From positions 186,001 through 250,000 of the forward strand of contig CAVQFB010000011.1 of NCBI GenBank assembly GCA_963711675.1: 64,000 bases of DNA, read 5' to 3'. The translations under genes and the position numbers were made by a program. The notes under the pieces were generated by a model. That model had not been told where the DNA came from, searched no databases, and saw only the letters and a program-made list of their open reading frames with translations. Positions within the stretch are counted from its first letter, which is position 1. The number at the start of each line of letters is the position of its first letter. Origin of the DNA: CAVQFB01 sp963711675 (GTDB taxonomy: Bacteria > Acidobacteriota > Terriglobia > Terriglobales > Acidobacteriaceae). Shown here piece after piece: positions 42,296-50,593 of this stretch.

Positions 42296-43164
42296 GTGAT
42301 CTGGGAAGCCTCCTTATAGGGGGGCGGAGGCGGATTGGTTCTGCGTCGGAAGATCCATTGCAGGCGCCAGATTACGCCCGAGCACATGTAGAGCAGGGCG
42401 ATCAGGAATAGAAACCACTGCGAGAAATACCAGATCAGAGCAAAGGGAATGGCCAGAAGCACGATGAGCCTGAACGGCTGCCGGGCGCTGAAATTGATGT
42501 CCTTGAAACTGTAAAAGCGCCAGGTGCTGACCATGAGGTAGCCGACGGTCACCACCATGAGCAGCCAGGTAAGGGCGCTGTACCAGGAAAAAAGTGGTTC
42601 GCCGCTATTGAAATGGACGACCGCGGCAATGACACCTGCGCCCGCGGGAATGGGCATACCAACGAAATATTTCTTTCCGGGCCGCCCCGGGTTCGAGGGC
42701 TGCGGATTCGTGGTGATGTTAAAGCGCGCGAGCCGACTGGCTCCCGCCATCAGAAAGAGAAAACTGGCGATCGCCCCTAACTGCAGGAACTTGGTATGCA
42801 GTTCGGGATTCTGAAGCGGGCCGAGGAGGCGAAAGCCCCACATCCACGACAGCAGTGCGGGGGCTACGCCGAAAGTGATGACGTCAGCGAGCGAATCGAG
42901 TTCGCGGCCAAAATCGCTGCTGGTTTGAGTCATGCGAGCAATGCGACCGTCCAACCCGTCGAACAACACCGCGAATCCGATGGCTTTAGCCGCATTGTCC
43001 AGGTGCCAGGGCTCGGCAATACTTCCGTGAATTACCTGCAAAATCGCATAGTATCCGGCGGCGATGTTTGCCGTGGTAAACAGCGAAGGCAGAATGTACA
43101 TCCCCTTGCGCTGTTTTCGACGCTCGCCATTTTGCCTGCGGAGTTTCGGGAGTTCGAGGTCCAT
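42292..43164 (-). CDS. pssA: CDP-diacylglycerol-serine O-phosphatidyltransferase
   Basis: A 290-residue membrane protein with the CDP-alcohol phosphotransferase motif D-G-x2-A-R-x8-G-x3-D-x3-D (DGLDGRIARM then FGRELDSLADV). It makes phosphatidylserine from CDP-diacylglycerol and serine. About seven helices are visible. The basic N-terminus (LPKLRRQNGERRKQRKGMYI) is typical of the type II enzyme. It overlaps psd upstream by 1 bp and the Usg-like gene by 4 bp. With Psd it forms the phosphatidylethanolamine branch. Confidence 0.95.
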   Translation of the reverse strand: MDLELPKLRRQNGERRKQRKGMYILPSLFTTANIAAGYYAILQVIHGSIAEPWHLDNAAKAIGFAVLFDGLDGRIARMTQTSSDFGRELDSLADVITFGVAPALLSWMWGFRLLGPLQNPELHTKFLQLGAIASFLFLMAGASRLARFNITTNPQPSNPGRPGKKYFVGMPIPAGAGVIAAVVHFNSGEPLFSWYSALTWLLMVVTVGYLMVSTWRFYSFKDINFSARQPFRLIVLLAIPFALIWYFSQWFLFLIALLYMCSGVIWRLQWIFRRRTNPPPPPYKEASQIT

Positions 43165-43832
43165 CAGCGTCCTCCTTCCCGTGCCACTTCGTGACCCACA
43201 GCGGCCAATTCTTCGCGGCTTGATGGGAGGTAGGCCAGCACGCTGGCGCCGCCTTTCACGCGATCGCCAACCTTCACATTGATCGTGGCCGAGCGATCGA
43301 AGAGTACATCCACCCGCGAGCCAAACTTGATCAAGCCGACACGCTCACCACGGCCGACCTTGTCGCCTATTTTCTTGGTGAACACAATCCGCCGTGCCAG
43401 CAAACCGGCAATCTGTTTGAAGATCACCGTCTGACCGTCGCCTTCGACGGTCACAATGTTCTGCTCGTTCTGCTCGGCGGAGGCGGTGTTCATCGCGTTC
43501 AGATATTTTCCGTGCTGATAACGGACGTCGCGAATGATACCCGCGATGGGCGATCGATTCACGTGCACGTCGAAGACACTCAGAAAAATGCTGATCCGTT
43601 CGCGTTGCATACCGTCGACCAGCACGGGAGAAACATCGGTCACCTTGCCGTCGCCGGGCGATACTACAGCACCAGCCGTTGCGGGAATCGTTCTCTCCGG
43701 ATCGCGGAAGAACCAGAGGAAGAATGCCGCCAGGAGCACAGGCACAACGGCCCACGCAGGGGCGGTGAGCCACCCTACGAGCACAGCTGCCGCGAAAAAC
43801 GGCACAGCGTAGTAATAGCCGTCTGGAACCAT
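43164..43832 (-). CDS. psd: Phosphatidylserine decarboxylase proenzyme
   Basis: A 222-residue short-form (archaeal/Bacteroides-type) decarboxylase. Two N-terminal helices are followed by FFRDPERTIPATAGAVVSPG, ISIFLSVFDVHVNRSPIAG and the self-cleavage site GS in LIKFGSRVDVLF, where Ser becomes the pyruvoyl group. It converts phosphatidylserine to phosphatidylethanolamine at the inner membrane. It is the first gene of the tightly overlapped operon psd-pssA-usg-like-lptE-holA-nat. Confidence 0.95.
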   Translation of the reverse strand: MVPDGYYYAVPFFAAAVLVGWLTAPAWAVVPVLLAAFFLWFFRDPERTIPATAGAVVSPGDGKVTDVSPVLVDGMQRERISIFLSVFDVHVNRSPIAGIIRDVRYQHGKYLNAMNTASAEQNEQNIVTVEGDGQTVIFKQIAGLLARRIVFTKKIGDKVGRGERVGLIKFGSRVDVLFDRSATINVKVGDRVKGGASVLAYLPSSREELAAVGHEVAREGGR

Positions 43833-43937
43833 GGGAGAACGCTATGTGTCGCCGGACGCGTTGTAACGATTATAGAGCAGGTGCAGTTTCGGGTCGTGTC
43901 TACGATTTTTGGGATCGGAATTTCACATAACTGTAAT

Positions 43938-43960
43938 AAAAAAAGGCGCTTACAAGCGCC
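43938..43960 (-). terminator. Rho-independent terminator after the YdcH-like gene
   Basis: On the minus strand GGCGCT-TGTA-AGCGCC (43960-43945) is followed by seven T (43944-43938). It ends transcription of the 44020-44253 gene and insulates psd. Confidence 0.8.
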
Positions 43961-44019
43961 GTGTTTGGGAACAGATAATTCCATCGCGGCCAAAGCCGCA
44001 CCCCATCTTGCCGGGGGAA

Positions 44020-44253
44020 TTAAGCTACCTGATGCTGTGTTACCTGGAGCCGATACTGCCGCTCAATCGACTCCATTTGATCCTTCAGCCGAAGTTTCAA
44101 TTTCTTCAGCCGGACCTCTTCCAGTTTTTCATCTTCAGTGAGATATCGTTTTTGTGTGAGGGAATCGAGACGTTGTGCGTACTGCGTATGCTCCTGAGCC
44201 AGTTTCTTGAATTCGTCATGACTGGCCAGGAGTTGGTCTCTCGGAGTGAGCAT
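44020..44253 (-). CDS. YdcH/DUF465-like small coiled-coil protein
   Basis: A 77-residue product from ATG 44253, chosen because GGAGG lies 8 nt upstream. The sequence MLTPRDQLLASHDEFKKLAQ, then YLTEDEKLEEVRLKKLKLRL and KDQMESIE, matches the YdcH (DUF465) pattern of a short antiparallel helical hairpin. The function is unknown. The gene is monocistronic with a clear terminator. Confidence 0.8.
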   Translation of the reverse strand: MLTPRDQLLASHDEFKKLAQEHTQYAQRLDSLTQKRYLTEDEKLEEVRLKKLKLRLKDQMESIERQYRLQVTQHQVA

Positions 44254-44403
44254 CCAGCAGACCTCCAACCGGGAATGTCGAACTAGAAATTATCACACCC
44301 CTGGGGTGGGTTCAATGCGATTCTGGGGCTATCTTGGCATAGAAGTTACTGCTCGAAGTGACCAATAAATTGCATCATTTTTGTTGCATTTTGAGACTAA
44401 GTT

Positions 44404-46038
44404 TCATTGATCCGCCGTCCCTCTTGAAGACCATTCCCAATATTGGAACTGCTTACGCAGTTCCGATTTCAGCAGCTTGCCCGTCGAGGTGTGGGGCAAG
44501 CTAGGAACAAAGACGAACTCATCCGGCATTTGCCATTTAGCGAACTTGCAGGTCAAGAACGAGCGCAGTTCCTCAGGTGTGACCTGGCAACCTTCCTGAA
44601 GGACAATCGCCGCGAGCGGTCTTTCCTGCCACTTGGGGTGCGGCGCAGCGATCACGGCTGCCTCCTTCACAGCCGGGTGGGCCACAAGAGCATTCTCCAG
44701 GTCCACGGAACTGATCCACTCCCCTCCGGACTTGATCAGATCCTTGGTGCGGTCGGTGATCTTCATGTAGCCCTCGGCGTCGATGGTCACGACATCGCCG
44801 GTGCGCAACCAGCCGTCCTCTGTCCAGCGACTGCGTTCCTCGGGCAGCTTGTAATAGCTGGCGGCGATGAAAGGACCGCGGATTTCCAATTCGCCAGGTG
44901 TCCTGCCATCCCACGGCACTTCGCCGTCATCGCCAATGGCGCGGATTTCGATAAACGGGGACGCCAGCCCCTGCTTGGCACGGACTTCGAACTTCTGATC
45001 CTCTGACCAGTTGTCCATTCCTGGCTTCAGGGTGCACACGGTCGCAATCGGCGTAGTCTCCGTCATTCCCCAAGGCTGGATCACTCGCACTCCAAACTTC
45101 TCGAAGCGCCGGAACAGACTCTCCGGAGCGGCGGAACCCGCGACCACGATTCGCATTCCGGGAGGGAGACTCCAGCGCTCGGGGTGGCATTCCAGAGTGT
45201 CGATGACGCCAAGCCAAACGGTGGGCACAGCCCCTGTTAGGGTCACGCGTTCAGTGGACAAAAGGTCTAACAATCTTTCCGGCTGGAGATTGGGTCCGGG
45301 CAACACTAGCTTGCTGCCGTTCATGACAGCGGCATGGGGCAGTCCCCAGGCATTGGCGTGGAACATGGACATCGCCGGCAAGATGCAATCGAATCGAGAG
45401 AGCGAAAAGTTATCCGGCAGCGAGATGGAATAAGAGTGGAGAGCGATCGCGCGGTGCGAATAGGCCACTCCCTTGGGCTTTCCCGTGGTGCCCGAGGTGT
45501 AGCACATCGCCGCGGCATCATTCTCATCGAGATCCGGATAGACAGGATCGATGCGGTTGTCGCTCAGTAGAGTTTCGTAATTCTCGTAAACTGCAGGCAC
45601 GGGGTCGCCGCTGAAGGGCACGACGAACACACGTTCGAACTTCACTTTGTCTTTGAACTTCTCATACAGGGGCAGCAGCACGTTGTCCACGATCAGGAAG
45701 CGGTCCTGGGCGTGGTTGACGATATACGCCAGTTCGTCCGGATGCAGCCGAAGATTCAGGGTATGCAGCACGCCGCCGACGGAGGGAACGCCGAAGTAGG
45801 CTTCCAGGTGAGCGTAGTGGTTCCACATCAAGGTGGCGACCCGGTCCCCTGGCTCGAGACCGGCCGCCTGGAGAACGGCGGCGAGGGATCGCGCGCGCCG
45901 GGACATCTCCCCGCACGTATAACGATGAAGCGAATTGTCGGGGCGGCTGGAGACAATTTCGACATTTGGGAAAAGTCTTGCAGCGCGCTCCAGGAGCGAT
46001 CTGAGGGTGAGAGGAAACTGCATCATTGTTCCCTTCAT
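44404..46038 (-). CDS. Acyl-CoA synthetase (medium/long-chain, AMP-forming)
   Basis: A 544-residue ANL-superfamily ligase. The phosphate loop CYTSGTTGKPKGVAYSH, the A5-type motif QPWGMTETTP and the hinge region DGWLRTGDVVTIDAEGYMKI are present. The catalytic Lys lies in TSTGKLLKSELRK. It activates fatty acids as acyl-AMP and then acyl-CoA. It most resembles AlkK-type medium-chain and FadD-like enzymes. AAGGAG precedes ATG 46038 by 8 nt. The acyl-CoA dehydrogenase at 50594-51802 could act next in beta-oxidation, but the two are not in one operon. Confidence 0.92.
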   Translation of the reverse strand: MKGTMMQFPLTLRSLLERAARLFPNVEIVSSRPDNSLHRYTCGEMSRRARSLAAVLQAAGLEPGDRVATLMWNHYAHLEAYFGVPSVGGVLHTLNLRLHPDELAYIVNHAQDRFLIVDNVLLPLYEKFKDKVKFERVFVVPFSGDPVPAVYENYETLLSDNRIDPVYPDLDENDAAAMCYTSGTTGKPKGVAYSHRAIALHSYSISLPDNFSLSRFDCILPAMSMFHANAWGLPHAAVMNGSKLVLPGPNLQPERLLDLLSTERVTLTGAVPTVWLGVIDTLECHPERWSLPPGMRIVVAGSAAPESLFRRFEKFGVRVIQPWGMTETTPIATVCTLKPGMDNWSEDQKFEVRAKQGLASPFIEIRAIGDDGEVPWDGRTPGELEIRGPFIAASYYKLPEERSRWTEDGWLRTGDVVTIDAEGYMKITDRTKDLIKSGGEWISSVDLENALVAHPAVKEAAVIAAPHPKWQERPLAAIVLQEGCQVTPEELRSFLTCKFAKWQMPDEFVFVPSLPHTSTGKLLKSELRKQFQYWEWSSRGTADQ

Positions 46039-46095
46039 GGGAAATCTCCTTTTCGGGGAACATCGGCTTACCGCTGAAGCCAGGGCGCGAGGATT

Positions 46096-46602
46096 CTACT
46101 CCGAATGGGCTTTGGGCTGGGAAGAATGCGGGGTAACACTGGGAATCAACAGGCGGTAGATGACGGCGTCTTCGCGCGGATCGCGGTAGTAGTCTTTGCG
46201 GCGACCAGTTTCGACGAACCCACACTTCGTGTAGAGGGCGCGAGCGAAAGCGTTGGACTCCCTGACTTCGAGAAAAACGGAGTGGGCGTTTTCGCGGCGA
46301 GCCTGATCGAGAAACGTGCCAAGAAGTAACGACGCGAGGCCGCGGCGGCGAGTTTCTACGGCGACGGCGATGTTCTCGATCTCCCACTCCCCGGCAACGA
46401 CTTTGGCCACAAGAAAACCCGTGATGGCGCCTGCGTCTTCGACCACGAGCACACTGAGCTGCGGCAAGGAACTGGCGAACATCTCTTCGTACTGCTGGCG
46501 GGACCAGTGCGCCGCTGTGTCCGTCTGGCTCTCCAGGGCTGCGATGGCAGGGAGGTCAGCGGCGGTGGCGGGGCGGATTTTAGGAGAGGTTTCGAGTTTC
46601 AA
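46096..46602 (-). CDS. rimI: Ribosomal-protein-alanine N-acetyltransferase RimI-like
   Basis: A GNAT protein of up to 168 residues (RPATAADLPAIAALESQTDT, then ENIAVAVETRRRGLASLLLG with the acetyl-CoA loop, and AFARALYTKCGFVETGRRKD). RimI acetylates the N-terminal Ala of S18. The only start that keeps the first strand is TTG 46602, which lies inside a heptamer repeat array, so the exact start is uncertain. tsaB lies upstream on the same strand, and the tsaB-rimI pairing is common. Confidence 0.85.
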   Translation of the reverse strand: MKLETSPKIRPATAADLPAIAALESQTDTAAHWSRQQYEEMFASSLPQLSVLVVEDAGAITGFLVAKVVAGEWEIENIAVAVETRRRGLASLLLGTFLDQARRENAHSVFLEVRESNAFARALYTKCGFVETGRRKDYYRDPREDAVIYRLLIPSVTPHSSQPKAHSE

Positions 46603-46618
46603 GTTTCGAGTTTCCGGG
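46588..46618. repeat. Degenerate 7-bp-period array H7
   Basis: GAGGTTT/CGAGTTT/CAAGTTT/CGAGTTT heptamers overlapping the first codons of rimI. Confidence 0.65.
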
Positions 46619-46689
46619 ATTTGCGGACGATCGGGAACTTCGCGCAGCTGCGTACGGTTTTCTGGAAGCCGCTAACGATTCGACCTCAG

Positions 46690-46745
46690 GGGCTAAAGCC
46701 CGATCTGTACGACCCTCAACTGCACGACTGAAGTCGTGCCCTCCC
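46690..46745 (+). repeat. Paired-hairpin element B3
   Basis: GGGC-TAAA-GCCC (46690-46701) and GCACGAC-TGAA-GTCGTGC (46722-46739) then CCTCCC. It lies between tsaB and rimI. Confidence 0.8.
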
Positions 46746-46792
46746 ATGCAATTTCACAAACGATCTATTAGACCGGCCCTAGTACCGAAATG

Positions 46793-47473
46793 CTACTGCC
46801 CTTGCGAAAATATCTCCGCATCGGAGCGGCGGATATAGTTTGCCTCTAACTCTTCTGGTGACACTGTCTCTCCAGCCTGAATCTTCTCCCATCCGAGACG
46901 CGCGATCACATCACTTTGAGGGACGTTGATTCCTTCGACCTGTATCCCAGCGTCCCGGGCCAGCGCTGCCACCGAAGGGGACGGAGTGGTGACACACAAT
47001 CCGCTGGCCGCCTGGATGAAGTCGTCTGGTGACAGCAGTTGCTCGCTAACGACGGCGACGCGGTCCGTGATGTCATAAATGCCGGTGTAAATTTCACCGC
47101 GCCCGGCGTCGAGCGCTGCGATAACCTTGCCGCGAACCTTGCCCGAACGCGCCACGGCTTCGAGAAGGGACACGGCAGAGATGGGCTTGCCGGTAACCTC
47201 GGCAAGGGCTTTGATTGCGGCCAATCCCACGCGCAAGCCGGTGAACGAACCGGGACCCGACGCCACGACAAATGCGGCAATATCTTCTTTCTTGAAGCCG
47301 TGCTTGGCAAGGAGAGCGGCAATCTGCGGGATGAGCTGCGCGGAGAAAGTGCCGCCGGCAAGAGGGACGACTTCAAGAACTTCGATGGAGGAGGAACTTT
47401 GATTCGCGGTCTCAACCCGCGCGAGCGCGATGCTGCCGTGCTTGCCGGAGGTGTCGGTGGCGAGAAGAAGCAT
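46793..47473 (-). CDS. tsaB: tRNA threonylcarbamoyladenosine protein TsaB
   Basis: A 226-residue protein (MLLLATDTSGKHGSIALARV, then AFVVASGPGSFTGLRVGLAA and IAALDAGRGEIYTGIYD). This is the ASKHA-fold TsaB that dimerises with TsaD to make t6A37 in tRNAs reading ANN codons. It lacks the metal site of TsaD, as expected. The start is ATG 47473. The GNAT gene rimI follows after a 190-bp spacer holding repeat B3. Confidence 0.93.
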   Translation of the reverse strand: MLLLATDTSGKHGSIALARVETANQSSSSIEVLEVVPLAGGTFSAQLIPQIAALLAKHGFKKEDIAAFVVASGPGSFTGLRVGLAAIKALAEVTGKPISAVSLLEAVARSGKVRGKVIAALDAGRGEIYTGIYDITDRVAVVSEQLLSPDDFIQAASGLCVTTPSPSVAALARDAGIQVEGINVPQSDVIARLGWEKIQAGETVSPEELEANYIRRSDAEIFSQGQ

Positions 47474-47498
47474 GGCGCGGCGCTATGAGACCTTTAAC

Positions 47499-47559
47499 TG
47501 CAGATTCCTCGCTCACCCTCGCCGCGCCAGCGCGGTTCCGGGCGGCTCGGAATGACAAG
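47499..47559 (+). repeat. Dispersed 60-bp repeat, copy A7
   Basis: CTGCAGATTCCTCGCTCACC through CGGCTCGGAATGACAAG. Nearly identical to the copy at 18485-18545, although 29 kb apart. Confidence 0.75.
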
Positions 47560-47574
47560 GGTTAAGAGCGTAGC

Positions 47575-47594
47575 GGCACCGCTAAAGCGGTGCC
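47575..47594 (+). repeat. TAAA-loop hairpin B4
   Basis: GGCACCGC-TAAA-GCGGTGCC, 8-bp perfect stem then CTG. It directly follows repeat A7, and the TGAA-loop partner is absent. Confidence 0.75.
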
Positions 47595-47697
47595 CTGATA
47601 CAAATCGCGTGTTTTTCACAGCCTGCAAAGCAGTGGTCCCCACGATTTTCGGTACTAAATCGTAACTTCACCCGAGCATTTGTGAGGCAACTTCTCT

Positions 47698-48111
47698 TTA
47701 CTTTCGATCCCCAGCATGGGCTTCTACAAGTTCCAACAGCACTCCCCCCGTGCTCGACGGGTGCACGAACACGTACCGGTGCCCACCAGCGCCCACCTTG
47801 ATCTCTTCCGACACCAGGCGCACGCCTTCTTTCTTGAGGCGCGCTACGGAGGAAGAGAGATCGGGCACACGCAGGCACACGTGATGTAAGCCTTCGCCGC
47901 GCTTGGCGATGAATTTCGCGATGGTCGAATCGTCGGATGTAGCTTCCAGCAGTTCCAGGCGGCTCTCGCCTACAGGCACCATCACCAGCTTCACTTTTTC
48001 CTGCGCGACGGTTTCTTCGGGGGATACTTCCATCCCCAGCTTCTCGTAGATTCCCTTCGCCGCTGCCAGCGACTTCACCGCGATGCCTAGATGATCAATG
48101 CTGAAATTCAT
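47698..48111 (-). CDS. mce: Methylmalonyl-CoA epimerase
   Basis: A 137-residue glyoxalase-fold (VOC) protein: MNFSIDHLGIAVKSLAAAKG, RGEGLHHVCLRVPDL and VFVHPSSTGGVLLELVE carry the metal-binding His, His and Glu. It interconverts the (S) and (R) forms of methylmalonyl-CoA in propionate and odd-chain fatty acid metabolism. GGAG precedes ATG 48111. The MeaB GTPase gene, which serves methylmalonyl-CoA mutase, lies directly upstream, supporting the assignment. The mutase itself is not in this window. Confidence 0.92.
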   Translation of the reverse strand: MNFSIDHLGIAVKSLAAAKGIYEKLGMEVSPEETVAQEKVKLVMVPVGESRLELLEATSDDSTIAKFIAKRGEGLHHVCLRVPDLSSSVARLKKEGVRLVSEEIKVGAGGHRYVFVHPSSTGGVLLELVEAHAGDRK

Positions 48112-48127
48112 GACAGCTCCAAGGTGT

Positions 48128-48265
48128 CGAGGTTTTGATTTCAGGTTTCAAGGTCACAAGGTTTCAAGTTTCGGGTTTCAAGTTTCAAGACTTCTCAAGA
48201 GTGACAACGCCCTTGACTTGAAACATTGAAACTTTGCAACCTTGAAACCTTGTGTTTGAAACCTC
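48128..48265. repeat. Degenerate 7-bp-period arrays H8, inverted pair
   Basis: GGTTTCA/AGTTTCA-type units (48128-48200) are followed by the same units in reverse complement (48214-48265). Only about 14 bp separate the arms. The block fills the meaB-mce spacer and could fold into a long imperfect hairpin in the transcript. Confidence 0.75.
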
Positions 48266-48284
48266 GCCACACCCCTTTTTCGCG

Positions 48285-49232
48285 TCAATAAGCCCTGCCT
48301 ACGATCTCTTCCACCAGCGTATACGGGTCGCGCTTATGCTCGGCAACTTCGGCGGCGTAGCGCGCCACCTGGCCATCGCCGAGTTGTGACCGCGCCTTGT
48401 CCAGCATGGCATCGCGAATCATCTCCATCAGCCGCTCCTTCCAGTTGTCGATGTTTCGCTGCACCAGGCGGTTGTCTTTTTCCAGATAAGCCTCATACTG
48501 CGCGATCGCCGCCGCCAAATCAGTAACGCCGGTTCCTTCGCTTGCCACGGTCTTCACGATGGGCGGTGTCCAGTGGTCGTTGCGAATGACCAGCGATTGC
48601 AGGGCGCGAATCTCGCGTTCGACGCGCTCGGCGCCCTCGCGGTCACTCTTGTTGATGACGAATATGTCGGCGATTTCCATGATGCCTGCTTTGATGGTTT
48701 GCACATCGTCACCCATGCCGGGCACGAGGATCACAACCGTGATTTCCGCCAGCCGGACGATATCAATTTCATCCTGCCCGACACCTACGGTCTCGATCAT
48801 CACGAGGTCGCGGCCGGAGGCGTCGAGAATGGTGGCCACATCCGCCGTGGTGCGAGCCAGTCCGCCCAGCGCACCGCGGGTGGCCATGCTGCGGATGTAG
48901 ATTCCCGAATCGGAGAAGTGGTCCTGCATGCGAATGCGGTCGCCGAGGATGGCCCCGCCGGTGTAAGGGCTGGTGGGATCGACGGCAATGATTCCGACCG
49001 AGCGATTCTCCTTGCGGTAGTGTTTGGCGAGTTGGTCGACGAGCGTGCTCTTCCCTGCACCGGGCGAACCCGTGAGTCCGATCACACGCGCTTTGCCGGT
49101 GTGCGGAAACAGAGCCTTCAGCAGTTCAGACCAGCCGGGAGCGCGATTTTCGACCGTCGAGATGGCACGTGCCAGAGCGCGCGAATCGCCGTCGCGCAGG
49201 CGCTCGACCCATTGCTGAGTTTGTAGGTTCAA
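48285..49232 (-). CDS. meaB: MeaB/ArgK-family GTPase (methylmalonyl-CoA mutase chaperone)
   Basis: A 315-residue G3E GTPase: Walker A GSPGAGKSTLVDQL, SIGIIAVDPTSPYTGGAILGD-type switch, ETVGVGQDEIDI and the base-specificity motif NKSD. MeaB loads and protects the adenosylcobalamin-dependent methylmalonyl-CoA mutase. The start is TTG 49232, 5 bp after the antiporter stop, with no strong RBS. The neighbour mce belongs to the same pathway. Confidence 0.93.
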   Translation of the reverse strand: MNLQTQQWVERLRDGDSRALARAISTVENRAPGWSELLKALFPHTGKARVIGLTGSPGAGKSTLVDQLAKHYRKENRSVGIIAVDPTSPYTGGAILGDRIRMQDHFSDSGIYIRSMATRGALGGLARTTADVATILDASGRDLVMIETVGVGQDEIDIVRLAEITVVILVPGMGDDVQTIKAGIMEIADIFVINKSDREGAERVEREIRALQSLVIRNDHWTPPIVKTVASEGTGVTDLAAAIAQYEAYLEKDNRLVQRNIDNWKERLMEMIRDAMLDKARSQLGDGQVARYAAEVAEHKRDPYTLVEEIVGRAY

Positions 49233-49237
49233 ACAAT

Positions 49238-50365
49238 TCAGTGTAAAGCAGGGGCAGGGCTAAGCCCAAGACGCCGGGCGAAAAGGCGGATCAGCAGGCC
49301 GTTGAGCAGGATGGTGATGAGGGAGGCGGCGAGGGTCGCGTTGTACATATCGTTGCCGACGATATGCGCGTCGCGCGCTACCTGCACCAGGACATAGGAG
49401 AATTCGCCGATCTGTGTAAGGCCGATGCCCACCATGAGCGCGGTCTTCACTGGATAGCGGAACAGCAGAACCACGATGGTCCAGATCACGAATTTGCCGA
49501 CCATGATCAACGCAACCAAGCCGATCAGCATCCCGGGCTTGGAAATCAGGATATGCGGATCGACCAGCGCCCCCATGGTCACGAAAAACAGGGCAACAAA
49601 GGCGTCACGCAGCGGCAACAGGTGGTTCAGCGTCTCATGACCGGCGCTCGATTCGCTGACCAGCAAGCCGGCCAGAAACGCACCCAGCGCCAAGGATAAA
49701 CCTACCGCCTGCGTAATGGCTGCGGTCGCGAAGCCCAGAGCCAGAGCTACAAGCACGAAATACTCCGGATCACAGATCGCCTTGACCCACCGCATCAGCC
49801 GCGGAATCAGTTTGTAAGCAACGAACATGATCGGCGTGAGGATTAGCAGCGACTTTCCCAGGCCGAGAACAAGACCGAGCAGGCGGCCGCCAGTGATGTC
49901 GCTCAGTGAAGGCAAAAGGATGGTAAGGATTACGACCGCCAGATCCTCGACCAGTGTGATCCCGATCATGACCTGACCTTGTGTGGAGCGAAGCTGGCCG
50001 CCCTCGTTCAGGAAGCGCGAAAGGACCATGGTGCTGGCCACCGAGATGATGGCACCCGCGGCCACTCCCTGCTGCCAGGGAGTTCCCAGCAGCCAGCCGA
50101 CGCCCAGCCCAAGCCCGATGGCAAGCATGATCCCCAGCGGCGCACCGAGCAGCGCCACCCACTTTACCTTCAGCAGATCGGAGAAGGAAAACTCGAGGCC
50201 GACGGAATACATGAGCAGGATCACGCCGACTTCGGCCAGCACTTCGAACTGGTGAACATCGGAAAGTGTTAAGCCCGGAGTGAAAGGCCCGACCAGAATT
50301 CCGCCGAGAACGTAGCCCAGGATCAGGGGTTGGCGCAGGAGGCGGGCCGCGGCGCCACCCACCAC
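49238..50365 (-). CDS. CPA2-family cation:proton antiporter (KefB-like), no RCK domain
   Basis: A 375-residue protein with about twelve membrane helices: LRQPLILGYVLGGILVGPFT, VGVILLMYSVGLEFSFSDLL and LALGAFLAGLLVSES are typical of Kef/CPA2 Na+(K+)/H+ antiporters. No cytosolic TrkA-N/RCK domain is attached. GTG 50365 has GGAG nearby, but coding-like sequence (FYRDLAYVFGAA) continues upstream in frame with no usable start codon. The true N-terminus may be longer, or the sequence may be slightly damaged there. It is followed at 5 bp by meaB, probably by chance of packing. Confidence 0.85.
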   Translation of the reverse strand: MVGGAAARLLRQPLILGYVLGGILVGPFTPGLTLSDVHQFEVLAEVGVILLMYSVGLEFSFSDLLKVKWVALLGAPLGIMLAIGLGLGVGWLLGTPWQQGVAAGAIISVASTMVLSRFLNEGGQLRSTQGQVMIGITLVEDLAVVILTILLPSLSDITGGRLLGLVLGLGKSLLILTPIMFVAYKLIPRLMRWVKAICDPEYFVLVALALGFATAAITQAVGLSLALGAFLAGLLVSESSAGHETLNHLLPLRDAFVALFFVTMGALVDPHILISKPGMLIGLVALIMVGKFVIWTIVVLLFRYPVKTALMVGIGLTQIGEFSYVLVQVARDAHIVGNDMYNATLAASLITILLNGLLIRLFARRLGLSPAPALH

Positions 50366-50512
50366 GGCAGCTCCGAATACGTACGCAAGATCGCGATAAA
50401 AGGTGAGCTCGGCGGAACATGGGAGGGTACAGTGTAATGGAAAGGACTGGACGAAGTGGACGGCGACAGTCGAATCTGGACCTGATATTCGGACTTGGCC
50501 GCGGAACCTCAG

Positions 50513-50568
50513 AGGCTAAAGCCCTGGATGGTTGCAAGCGAGCGGCACGACTGAAGTCGTGCCCTCCC
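50513..50568 (+). repeat. Paired-hairpin element B5
   Basis: GGC-TAAA-GCC (50514-50523) and GGCACGAC-TGAA-GTCGTGCC (50544-50563) then CTCCC, between the antiporter and acyl-CoA dehydrogenase genes. Confidence 0.8.
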
Positions 50569-50593
50569 GCAAGAGCAGATTCTGAGACGAGTC

